Assembly (NCBI RefSeq): GCF_000499845.2
Contig: NC_023759.2
Span: forward strand, 47,400,672 to 47,464,671
From: Phaseolus vulgaris
Lineage: Eukaryota; Streptophyta; Magnoliopsida; Fabales; Fabaceae
DNA: 64,000 nt
Direction of reading: 5' to 3'
Part shown: positions 13,201 to 23,701 of the stretch, in pieces
Layout: each line of letters starts with the position of its first letter
Position numbering within the stretch: position 1 is the stretch's first letter
Made by a program: the position numbers and the translations under genes
The notes under the pieces: model-generated
The model's input: the letters and a program-made list of their open reading frames with translations, nothing else
Databases searched by the model: none
Told to the model about the DNA's origin: nothing

Positions 13201-13575
13201 AGCTAAAGAGGAAGGTCTCTCAACTAAAATATTTAGTTTAGTCCTGGTTTCCAGTTTAGTTGTTATTCTTCTTTTATCACATTCTTTTTGTATCTGGTCT
13301 TATTTTGAGTTATATTCCCAAATTAATTACAATTTACATATCCAGTTAGTCCTCGTAATTAACGTCATCCCCTCTTTATGAGAAGTAAATGGAATTTTTT
13401 TAATTGACTTCAGAGATCGACTCTAAGATTGTTTCACTACATGATTAAATTTGTCCCATAATCTCACATTCCCCTAGCTTCAGGAGTAAGCCAATAAGAC
13501 TAATAAGTCCATAAACATTAGTCATTAAGACTGTTTTACCATTTGATTGGACTCGGTCCATGACCTCACAACCCC
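10201..13575. other. AT-rich intergenic stretch
   Basis: No supportable gene. A lone ACACGTGG (G-box/ABRE core CACGTG at 10378-10383) is present, but no transcription unit starts nearby. The short frames here have neither domain similarity nor splice context. Confidence 0.55.
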
Positions 13576-13579
13576 CCTA

Positions 13580-14244
13580 TTCTCATATGTAAGTCAATGA
13601 GGCTAATAAGTTTATAAGCAGATTTCACAAAAAAACTCCCATGTGATATTCCCTCCCCAAATTTGGTTGTCTTTTAACTCCCTATTAAAAATACTCGTAA
13701 AAATATTTCTAAGCATATCTTTTTCTTGTATAGCTTCTCATTCAAACCAGATTCTCCTCCACCTTAAACGCCAGCTCCACCTTGAGTCTTCCCATACACC
13801 TAGCTCTCCCACTGTCATTCCCTGATCCAAGGACAAGGAATAGAACCTAAGATACAAAAAAATGAGGTTATTTCTACCTAGCCAACTGTCCTCCCAAAAT
13901 CTAGCTTTATCCTTGGCACCGACTTTCCATTATAAAGCTTCTAGGAACCACCCTACTTCTTTTCCCTCATCGCATACTTTTGATAGATCTCTCCACCATC
14001 AAGACTAGAATTTCATCTAAATTTGCCTTCGATTTGATTCCAACCCATATTTTGAAACTAAGATGTCTTTCCACTTTTCTTGTTCATTACTCACTAACCG
14101 TCATTTCCATTTTGCTTAAACATTCTAACATCTTTAATCCTGAATCCACCTTCCTCCATAGATTTGCAGACATTCTCCTAACTAACCCAATAAATAGATC
14201 TTTTATCACTTCTCCCCGTCCAAATAAAATTTCTTTAGATACTA
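13580..14244 (-). mobile_element. Degenerate LINE (non-LTR retrotransposon) reverse-transcriptase C-terminal relic
   Basis: Minus-strand translation, with stops and frame shifts, follows the plant LINE ORF2 C-terminal region in the right order: LFGRGEV near 14225, SNEQEKWKDILVSKYG near 14080, WWRDLSKVCDEGKEVGWF, AKDKARFWEDSWLGRNN near 13890, LSLDQGMTVGELGVWEDSRW near 13820, SWRLRWRRIWFE followed by a stop where Trp is usual, QIWGG near 13660, and the hallmark VKSAY near 13625 after a frame shift. These are the segments between the reverse-transcriptase fingers and the zf-RVT region. The element is dead and 5'-truncated, ending exactly where the adjoining CACTA-type element begins. Confidence 0.8.
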
Positions 14245-14245
14245 C

Positions 14246-14614
14246 CACTACAAGAACATCATGAAATAAAAACCAATTTTTAGAGACCAAAATAATTAGT
14301 TACAATAGCAACTAAATTAGAGACCATTTTAGAAACTAAAAAAAAATGGTTTCTAAATTAGTTTCTATTATTGTTAAATAGTTTCTAAATTAGTATCTAA
14401 TTAGCAACCAAGGTTTTTCTACCAAATTTAGAAACTAAATAATTGGTAGTTAAAACCTTGATTGCTAATTAAATACAAATTTAGAAACTATTTAACAAAC
14501 ATAAAAACTAATTTTTTTATTTATTTTATAAAATGATCTCTAATTTAGTTACTATTACAACTAATTATTTTGGTTTCTAAAAATTTTCTTCTATTTTATT
14601 ATTTTTTTATAGTG
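14246..14614. mobile_element. CACTA-type MITE, copy 1
   Basis: About 369 bp, opening with CACTACAAGAA and closing with TATAGTG, the inverse of the CACTA terminus. The two halves are inverted copies over nearly the whole length (left GAGACCAAAATAATTAGTTA, right its complement ending near 14570), so the element folds into one long hairpin. The flanking 3-bp repeat is TAC/TAA, imperfect. There is no coding capacity, so it would depend on a CACTA transposase in trans. Confidence 0.8.
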
Positions 14615-15476
14615 TAATAATTGGTTGGGGCATTATTTAAATGTTTCTATTAATACATTTAACTATTTTGTGGAGAAAAAAAAAATTGTTTGAACCTTGA
14701 AAAGTGATAAAATGGAAAATAAGATAGGAGTGATAATGCTCCAACTTTGCCCGCACGTTCAGTCTAAAAGAATCCAAGTCCAACCCAAACTTCACGTGCG
14801 TGTCAGTAGCTGCTACTTCCTTACTTCTTAATTCACGCTTCCATTATAATTATATTAATCATAATTATTATTATTACTATTACTGTACACTAATAGACTC
14901 TTAATCTCTTATTATTATTAAGCACCACAAATAATTAAAGCCAGCGTTTATCCGTTACTTGCCTTTTCTTTCGTTCTACATTCAGAATTTGGCTCTTCTA
15001 AACTAGTAAGTAATTTGGTATCCCCACTCAAAGCTTCCTTTGACTTTTCCAAGGGTTTTTTTATGGACATGTAAATTGACAGAACTATTTCAAAAATGTT
15101 TTCTATCAATGAAAATTAACAAGTTTGATGAGATTTGTCACTCTATTATTGAAAGTACGGGGAAGACAGATAAAAGAGAAAAAAAAAACAAATTACAATT
15201 TTAAATATTTTTAATTAATTTTTCATTAAAAAATATTTTATTCTGTTCGTTAAAAGTTTTATACCTAACATTTAAGTATATGTCATTTGATTTTCTATCA
15301 CGAGAATAAGACTATATTGTATCATCATTATTTACTTGTTTTTATATAAAAAAAATAGTTTAATTTTAAATTTCTAATAAATTTAAATATTTTTATCAAA
15401 TATTTTAAGATTTTTTTTTATAGTTTTTATAATTTGATTTTGCATTCATCAAAGTGATATGATACTTCTCTTAAAT

Positions 15477-15560
15477 GGCATGTCGGTGTCAGATACTTAT
15501 ATCGGACACTGACACTCGTATAACACTTGTAGAACACGTATTCATGAAGTGTCCAATTCA
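15477..15560. repeat. GTGTCGGTGTC-type dispersed repeat fragment
   Basis: Contains TGTCGGTGTCAGATACT followed by its partial inverse CGGACACTGACACTCG, then GTGTCC-rich sequence. This GTGTCGGTGTC wording resembles terminal parts of a common plant DNA element. The rest of the element is not recognisable, so the class is uncertain. Confidence 0.35.
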
Positions 15561-16774
15561 AAAGGTAATTGTTGGATTTCTGACAATTCTAGTACGTTTC
15601 TAACACAATTTTAAAAAGAAAAAATACATTAATTTTTTAAAAACTCAAATTTATTGTATAAATTTTTATTATGATTATGAAAATAAAAAACAAATCATTT
15701 TGAATCAGTCATAAAAAATATTTTTTATTACTATAGATTTATGTCTCCATATCTTATATTTTAGATATTACACGTATCTTTATATCCATCTTTATATCCA
15801 TGTACTTTTCGTATTCAAATGTCTCTTGTACATAGAACATAATCCTTTTCGGACTGTTTGGCAAAAGTGCGAAGGTGCACAGGCCTGCAAAAGATTATAG
15901 GATCATGAAGCGGTTGCAGCAAGCTAAAAAATAGGAAAAAAAATTATTAATCTATATCTCAATATAATCTTCATTTGATCCTTGTGTATTTTACGAGATT
16001 AATTAGTTGGGCAAAAAAAAATACTGTAGGAAAAATAGGAGTGGTTTGAATCTGAATTGTTGGAAAGTAGAAGGAAGGATGTTGTTGTTAGTCATAAAAA
16101 ACCGACAAAAAGATGCTTTTGATTGTCCTTAAAATATAAGTAAAAAAAAAATTGGTGGGCATATTTGTATGTTGTCTGGGTCTATATAGCAATTAGGGTG
16201 GCGACTTTTGAACCTAAAAATTGAGGGTTGGTGTTGGACCAAGTTATTATGGATGTCACCCAACCCATCTTAAGAATTTCTTTTTCCGTCAAATCTCACA
16301 TCTTCTTTCTTTTCAATACACCGTTTTCCACTTCTTTTTCTCCAGTCTTCTCATATTTGACTCTTTAAAATGTGTCTGCAAAATAAATGAGATGGAAATA
16401 TGGAATAACGGGGAATTTGGGACGAAGGAGGGATTTTCTTTCAAGTGGTGGAACTGAAGTTGACTCATGCATCAATCCTTTGTCTTCTTTTAAATGAACG
16501 TTAATGAGTGGTGGACTAGGAAGTTTCAAGACTCTCAAATTGCTTTCTTTCACTCATGGAGCCAACAACATTGAAATCAAAGTTCATGCTCAGGGATTCT
16601 GAGATGTTTTTCCAACTAACTTTGTGATGATAAATGAAGAATTATATTTTACAATTTCTTGTGATTAATCTTTATAAAAAAGATTCACCAATTAGTTGGA
16701 CACTTTCTAAATTCGACATGGGTCTCAAAGCCGACATTTTTAGATTGGCTAGATTGGGCTTAATGTGTGGAGGG

Positions 16775-16880
16775 GGAAGGCCAAATTCTTCCTGCAACTC
16801 CATACTTCTTCCTGCACCTCCATAGACTATGAAATGACCATTATATCCTTAATCATAAAATTAAAGTAACTCTGCACCCT
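16775..16880. repeat. Fragment of the CTTCCTGCACCTCCATA miniature family
   Basis: Two tandem versions of TTCTTCCTGCA(A/C)CTCCATA, then ATGAAATGACCATTATATCC. This matches, inverted, the right end of the related element at 27.06-27.3 kb (TAATGGTCATTT followed by TATGGAGGTGTAGGAA). It is a partial copy of the family whose best copy lies at 41240-41596. Confidence 0.6.
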
Positions 16881-18052
16881 TCTCTTCTTGGAGTATTTAT
16901 TTTTGAAATAGATTATAAAATTCAAAAGATATTTCTGAATTAAAAAAATGGGTCCATATATTTTGTTTGTCCTGTTGACGCTTTCTACACTGTTGAGTGA
17001 ATAAAAGTTGTATGAATTTTCTTTTTTTTAAAGACTTTCTTTCAAAATCTGATTAATTCTGATTTCCACCCAATATCTTTTTTTAAATCAGAAACTGTCC
17101 TTGTCACTTTTTTTAACAAAAAAAAAAATCGCGGAGGAGTTCGTTTACTAGCTTTGAGGAAGTTGGACAGATAGAAAAAAAATTACAAAATTGAATTTAT
17201 ATAGAATTATAAATAAATAATAAAATTGAATTGATATACACTTTTTTTTGAATCCTGATATATTGGGGGATGCATGGTGTGATGTTCTTCATTTGGTGGG
17301 AATTTACCCAAAGATAATGCTTTTCCATGTTCCTTCCACTCTTCTTTTTGTCACCTCATCTTTCTAGAAAATCAACAGAGAAATGTAATGTGCATATTCT
17401 CTTCCCTTGTCTCTATTTCTGTCTTGTTATTCACCTCTTTTATGTAAATAAATTAACGGCAAAATTGTTTATTATTTTATTCAGTTTTTTTGGCAATTGT
17501 GAGCAAAAGCCTGCAGGCCAATAATAATACCCAAATCCACGTTTTGTGTGGCTTATTATGTCAGCACTCCATTTCCACCTTAACAAGTGCTCCTTTAACC
17601 CCACAATTATTCAACACTCTCTACCTTTCTCCCCTTTCCCACTCATACCTTTTCAAACACCCATCATCTGTTTTAAGGTTGAAAGATGCTACTTAACCTT
17701 TGGGATTTTTATCCAAAATTAATTATTTTAACTGCCTCTTTGATCATAATATCTTTTCAAAAATAAGATGCTGGAATTTTTAAAATCATCATAGGTTATA
17801 ATTTGTTTACGGTTTTAAGCGGTCATTAATTAAGGCTAGAGAGTTTTGACATTTAGAAAACCTAACTTAAAAATACAATTTAGAAATGAATTTTTACAAG
17901 TTTTCAAAAAATTCAGAAACTTCCTGAATAACTTAGTCAATCCGTTGAACTTAATTTATTTGTCATCTATATCTCTTAGTAGACATATTTTTGAAAAAAA
18001 CATTTAAAAGTGGAGTACAAGGAATTCCATTAAAGTAACCTCAGGCCTAGAG

Positions 18053-18058
18053 TTGACC
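18053..18058 (+). promoter_or_regulatory. W-box upstream of the chitinase gene
   Basis: GTTGACC, a W-box, 374 bp before the chitinase ATG. WRKY control of defence chitinases is well established in general; use of this particular site is inferred. Confidence 0.35.
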
Positions 18059-18347
18059 TTTTCCTTCTTCAGTGCAAGAACAAAATTTAAAGTAATTTCA
18101 AACTTGCAAATGCTTGCGTGTTTGAAGCAAATTGTTGTAAGAAAGAAGGAATCATATTTTATAAAATATGACAATAGAAAGGTATCTCTCTCTCTTAATC
18201 ATCCCTTGTTCTTATTTTATTTATATTACTTTACTTTACATATAAATTAAATTTAAATTTGAAAGTTTTTACTTTATTTTCTAAAGAAAAGTTCGTCTAA
18301 ACATATTTTAGATTAAAATTTTGTTCTGATAATTCCCTCTTGACATG

Positions 18348-18355
18348 CATAAAAA
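18348..18355 (+). promoter_or_regulatory. TATA-like box of the chitinase gene
   Basis: GCATAAAAAGG lies about 75 bp upstream of the ATG, leaving room for a leader of some 45 nt. It is the best TATA-like match near this start. Confidence 0.45.
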
Positions 18356-18426
18356 GGCTTGTTCCTTGCTGCTACACTTCAACAGAGACTAATTGTGAGC
18401 AACACTTTTAACCACAGTGTGACCAA

Positions 18427-19550
18427 ATGACATCTTCATTCTCTCTCATTCTTCCCTTCTTCTCCACCTTATTATGTTTCTCTTTTGCTCTTCTCTTCTC
18501 TGCACCTTTAGGAGCTGAAGCTTGGTCCAAACCCCACACACCCATCTCTTCTCTCATCACCAAAACTCTTTTTGACTCCTTTTTCCTTCACAAAGATGAC
18601 ACTGCATGCCCTGCCAAAGACTTCTACACCTACGACTCCTTCATTCGTGCATCAAAATCCTTCCCCGCATTTGGTACCACTGGTTGTTTAGCCACGCGCA
18701 AGCGTGAGATTGCTGCGTTTCTCGCTCAGATTTCCCATGAAACCACAGGTGGGTGGGCCACTGCACCTGATGGCCCATTTGCTTGGGGCTTGTGCTTCAA
18801 GGAGGAGATTAGTCCTCAGACTAATTACTGCGATTCTACTAACACCCAATGGCCTTGCTTCCCTGGCAAAAGCTACAAGGGAAGAGGACCAATTCAGCTT
18901 TCTTGGTGCGATCATTGTTTATTTGGTTTACTATAAACTTTTCTGTATTATTCAAAATCATGCTATATATTAGGTTAACTAATTTAAAATATAATAGCGG
19001 TAGTAGGTAGTAGATATTAACGTCTGTCATAATCTTGCTGGACTAAAACATGAGATCACTCTTGTGCCAAAAACTTCACTCCTCATAGACAGAAGAAACT
19101 TGCATTTAGAATCATTAACGTTATAACTTGATGTATAAAAGAAGAAGTTGGTTATTTAACAAGTAGGGTTAAATTATGTGCAGGAACTACAACTATGGAC
19201 CAGCAGGGAAGGCGTTGGGATTTGATGGGCTGGGGAATCCAGAGATTGTGGCGAACAATTCAGTGATAGCATTCAAAACTGGTCTGTGGTTTTGGATGAC
19301 AGAGCAAAAGCCGAAACCTTCTTGCCACGACGTTATGGTTGGGAAATACGTGGCTACAGAAGGTGACATAGCAGCGAATCGAACATCTGGTTATGGCTTG
19401 GTCACTAACATAATCAATGGTGGACTTGAATGTGGGATTCCTGGTGATGCAAGAGTCAATGATCGAATTGGGTTTTTCCAAAGATACACAAAGTTGCTCA
19501 ACGTGGACACTGGACCTAACTTGGATTGTGCATATCAGAAACCCTTCTAA
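18427..19550 (+). CDS. Secreted GH19 endochitinase, class II (no chitin-binding domain), 281 aa
   Basis: Hydrolyses chitin beta-1,4 bonds in the apoplast. Two exons, 18427-18905 and 19184-19550; the 278-bp intron splits the Trp codon of QLSW^NYNYG (donor GT at 18906, acceptor CAG ending 19183). Residues 1 to about 32 form a hydrophobic signal peptide. There is no hevein-type cysteine domain before the catalytic module, so class II rather than class I. Both catalytic glutamates are present: E105 in SHETTGGW and E127 in CFKEE, 22 apart as in the family. Other signatures are [27 protein letters not shown] and INGGLECG. The C-terminus stops at DCAYQKPF with no vacuolar tail, consistent with secretion. 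SHE rather than SHA separates it from the inactive CTL1-type chitinase-like proteins. Confidence 0.95.
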
Positions 19551-20754
19551 CTCTTACGTTGTCTTTTTTATTTTTTCTCTATTTCTTTTCTCTTGCAAGA
19601 ATTTAATAATGTATTCAAAGAAAGCATATATATCAGAAGTTGACAAACAAAGTTTTATGTTCTTCTTGATCGTTTAGTGCTCCCGTCGCCGGAGGAAATT
19701 TTGATTCTGACATAAATTTATATATTTTATGTACAAGATGGAGAGAGAGTACAAAAAAATAAATATAAATAATGAACTAACAAAACAAACAAACTGGGAT
19801 AAAATAAGAATTTGGAAGTGGAGATGTCGTTCTTCTTAATTTATTTCTCCATCTTATTGCTAAATTGATCATTTCAATTATTTGGACTTATTCGATCACT
19901 ACTTTACGTATTTTTTTTTAAATTTTACTTTTTATCTCCTATAGTTTTTAATTTACAAATTTTATGTACATTTACTCTTCTATTTTTTTTTTTTTAAATT
20001 TAGACACTTTTAATATTTCCATCACTTACCATCTATTGTTAAATGTTGACTCTTATTTTCCAACTCTGGATGAGTGGGTTGTGCCCATATAGCCACACAA
20101 CGTTAACACTTGAATAGAATAAGTGACTTTCATGACTTATTTCCAAATTAAAAGAAGAATAAAGTTTGTTTGACAGAAATATAAAAAACAACTCCTCTAC
20201 AATTATTTTTTGAAATAAAATATTGTATTATTATAAAATAATAATTTATTTGAGTATTAAATGAATGTAATCAGTACTGTTCTTAATTAGTAAATAGAAG
20301 AGTTTATGAGTTGTAGAAATCCCAAATTTTCTTTCTGAGTTTTATTTAGGAAACTCTAAATGCAGCACCATAATTGAGGACTCAGCCATTCTGAAAGGAT
20401 GTTGAAAAGTCAATGGAGTTATCAGCATCCATTATCAGGTTACTCCTCTATAATGTTTAACTAGATCCGTTTTGGTTAAAGACAAATGAAACTATATTGA
20501 GATTATTGTAATTAAACCTTTTTATATTCGTGTTAGTGTTTAAACTGCGGCACCTCTTTATATTCGTGTTAGTATTATTGGATTTGAGTAACCTTATCTA
20601 ATTTTATTTTAATGTTTTCACTCAAATTTGGAAAACAAAAGAAAGAGGATTGTCTCGTGGTTTGGGAAAAGAAGGAGACACACGCTTGCTAAATCACAAT
20701 GTTTTATAATGCTTTATGATTTTATATTTTTTAATAATTTTTTTTTCCTTTCTA

Positions 20755-21233
20755 TACCCTTATCAGAAAATGATTAAATAATAATTAAAATTAGATAAAA
20801 AAATAATAATTAATCACTAAATTAATTAAATTAAATACTAACTTAAAAACTAAAAAATTATTTATATTTAAAGTGATTTCTATTATTAATAAAAATTTAT
20901 AAAATAGTTTTTAAATTTGTATCTAAATTAGTTACCAAGTTTTAACTATTAATATTTTAAATTTTAAATTAGCCTATAAAAGGCTATAGAGAGTAATGTA
21001 GAATATAAAATAGTAAATAATTAAAACCTAAAGAGTAATGTAGAATATAAAATAGTAAATAATTAAAACCTTGATAGCTGGTTAAATATCAAATTTAAAA
21101 ATTATTTTATAAATTTTTATTAATAATAAAAAATATTTTAGATTACAATAACCTGTCTCTAATTTAATTAAATAATAAATAATTATTTTTGTTTATAAAA
21201 TTAATTTTTATTTAATGATTTTTTTTTAGAGTG
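20755..21233. mobile_element. CACTA-type MITE, copy 2, degenerate
   Basis: Shares the family's internal wording (TAATTAATCACTAAATTAATTAAATT, broken here for length: TAATTAATCACTAAATTAAT then TAAATT; ATTGTATCTAAATTAGTTACC-like block; ACCTTGATAGCTGGTTAAAT on the other arm) and ends TTTTTTAGAGTG, a worn CACTA terminus. It is enlarged by an internal 42-bp direct duplication at 20990-21072. Confidence 0.6.
20990..21072. repeat. 42-bp tandem duplication inside the MITE
   Basis: The unit AGAGTAATGTAGAATATAAA and following bases, through TAATTAAAACCT, occurs twice head to tail with period 42 (20990 and 21032) and is virtually identical in both. This is a recent duplication compared with the decay of the surrounding element. 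Confidence 0.9.
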
Positions 21234-22611
21234 TGGATCTGATATTTTAAAAATGGTAATGTAGTATAATTTTTTTAATTATACCTTTATTTTCCATTTT
21301 ATTATATATTGAAAATCATTTTAATATTAAATGTAGAGAGAAAATGGAAACTGATATAACAGGTAACTTATTTTAAATTGTATTAAAAATAAAATAATTA
21401 AATATTTTTCTTAGTTTTTGGTAAAAAAATCCTTAAATGATTATAATATAGGAAAGATGGAATATTAAATAGTAAGTAGCCAATGTTAACCTCTTTTTGA
21501 CTTGGTTAAATGCACTAGAATCAACATTAGAGCATCTCAATGAATCTTAAATAGTTAGGATATTAAATATAATACTTATATGGTAATTAAATTCAAGGTC
21601 ATATTGGGTATTCCCAATAAACTATATTTTAATTATAATAATTAAATTAATTTTGTAAAGTATAAAAACTGAAGTGCAAATAAAATATTATAGAAGTATG
21701 TTTTTCATAAGACTCACTGAACAAAACTTAAAAGAGAATCTTAAAAATTATCTAATAGGGTAATATTAATTTTGGGTTAATTCAGGCTTTACAAGAAGGT
21801 TCTATATTTGAATTGGAGATCCTCTTATAGTTGTTTTGGTGCATCTAAAAGTAACTACAAACTCAGCATAATTAACTTCATCTTTTAACAATGTTTCTTT
21901 AGACATTATACAGATCCACTTTTTAGATATAAAAGATTTATTCAAATATAAATTATATATCCACATTTCACTTAAACTTACACGAAACAAAATATTCACC
22001 ATACGAATATGCTGTTTATTTAAATATATGAGCAATACGTAGCTACAAATCCTCTTGTTTTTATATGCAGTATGGAATAGGGCCAAAGTACCTTACATGA
22101 CTTCTATTTCTCAAAGATCAAAAGAATTGACATGTTATTTATTTGTTTCCTAAACTTTCTTGTTAAATCTGCAGTACAATAGTTTTGATAATATTTTAAG
22201 TGTTCAATGCTTTTGTAATCTTTAGACTACTTGTTCTGCTCTGCCCCCCAATGTAACATTACTCTATGTGCAGGCAAATACCAGAAAGACTCTGGCATAG
22301 TGCATAGGACCAACATGTTAATATTATTATTTTTTTCATTGGGGTGTCTTAAAAATTGAGGGAAAATTAATGGTTAATTAGAAGTTGAGTTGTAGAAAGA
22401 AAAGAAAACTAGTAGCCCAGAAGGGATTAGAATATACAACACCATTCTTTTCCATTATCTTCAAAGAAAGAGCAGAGTGAGCTATGCATATACATCTATT
22501 TGAGCATACTTCACTAAGTAAACTAAGATTTTCTAAACTGATCAGCCACCACAGTAGAGTCTCACTCTAGAGGACAAAATTGGAAATCTCTGGTAGTGTG
22601 TGTGTGCACAC

Positions 22612-23499
22612 TTAGCACCCGAATGTGTCTACCCTTGTGATCTTCAATCTCTTTACTGTGGATAAGAACATCCTACACAATCGAAAGAACAAGACCATTA
22701 ATACACAGAATGGAATATATAATGTATAATGCATTTGTTTCTCACAGACAAAAAAGAATCAATAACTTACTCCCAAGGAACATCTCCAACCATGACCAAA
22801 TCCCCTTCTTCATCTTCGTATGTTAGTACATGGCATCTCTCAGGTTGCACTCCATTCATCTCTGTCCCCCCTGTTAACAAGCCACAATATTCCACTGATA
22901 AATATTAACACTACTTCTTACACTCCTTTCAACACATTCTTATGGACTTAAAATTAAAAAGGGTAAGTCTTAATTTGATCATTTACAACAATTATGAACT
23001 AAAAATAAAAGAATTTGAATTGATAAAGGGGAACAGACTTACAAAGAATGGTAGTGTCGAACATGTGTTCAAGAGTCTTCACTAACTCATAATAGCCTCC
23101 ATGAGCAAGTATATTGAGCTTCCTTCCTATTGGAATGCCTTCCATGTAGACCTTCACAAACAAGCTGCTATGATCGTTGCAATCATTCACTTCAGCAGCT
23201 TGTGAAATGTTCACAAGAGGGTGGTGTGGTTGTTGCCAATGCCCCCTACATCATCAAATCAACACACATGATATAATTAGTCTTCAACTCACTCGTGATT
23301 TGAGCATACCTAAGTAGTAGCATAACACAAACCTTGAAATAGAAGAGCCAACATGATGAGTGGCGGAAATGCTGAGTCCAAGGCTAAGATCAGTGGGAAG
23401 TTCTTGTGTGAGAGAGGATGCAGTTGAAATGAGAAGGTGGCGGTGGTTGTTGCTGCTGCTGCTAATTGAGGAGGAAGAAGAGCTAGAGTGTTTTCCCAT
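22612..23499 (-). CDS. Non-canonical Aux/IAA repressor without domain II (IAA20/IAA30 type), 176 aa
   Basis: Auxin-response repressor that binds ARFs through its C-terminal PB1 domain. Four exons: 23499-23333, 23245-23043, 22870-22771 and 22672-22612; split codons join as AG|G, T|GG and GA|G. A Ser-rich N-terminus is followed by the EAR-type domain I core TDLSLGLS (about residues 36-43). The VGWPPV degron core of domain II is absent, and the protein passes directly to domain [22 protein letters not shown], then [18 protein letters not shown]. Domain IV includes [20 protein letters not shown] and [11 protein letters not shown]. The basic (VKVYMEG...GRK) and acidic (DEEGD) PB1 faces are both present. 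The start is the MGK codon, as in relatives; an in-frame upstream ATG at 23538 would add 13 residues. Confidence 0.93.
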
Positions 23500-23559
23500 T
23501 GTGGTATTAAGGAAGTAGCAAGATGATGATGATGACACACCAAGCCGCCACCTTAAGGG

Positions 23560-23569
23560 TTTAAATAAA
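23560..23569 (-). promoter_or_regulatory. TATA-like box of the Aux/IAA gene
   Basis: TTTATTTAAA on the sense strand, about 60-70 bp before the MGK start. If it is used, transcription would begin near 23530-23540, which favours the MGK codon over the upstream ATG at 23538. Confidence 0.4.
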
Positions 23570-23695
23570 CGAAGAAAGAGATGATGGTCCTATTCGTAGA
23601 ATCAAGACTTCCTCTGCAGCAGAGCCACTTCCCACACTCAACTTTTTCTTTTTTCCATGTAATTGCTTGCTAGACCTCAAATGTTGTCATGGTAG

Positions 23696-23701
23696 CCGAC
23701 A
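23696..23701 (-). promoter_or_regulatory. Candidate auxin response element TGTCGG
   Basis: TGTCGG on the sense strand, about 200 bp upstream of the Aux/IAA start. This is the high-affinity ARF site variant. One hexamer alone is weak evidence, but its place in front of an Aux/IAA gene fits the known ARF feedback loop. Confidence 0.35.

Larger units (their letters stand above)
14615..18052. other. AT-rich intergenic stretch with repeat fragments
   Basis: No supportable gene. Two repeat fragments are listed separately (15477-15560 and 16775-16880). The open frame at 16221-16457 has no recognisable domain or splice context and is treated as noise. Confidence 0.5.
19551..22611. other. AT-rich intergenic stretch
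   Basis: Apart from the degenerate hairpin element at 20755-21233, nothing recognisable. The minus-strand frame at 21802-22086 has no domain features. Confidence 0.5.
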
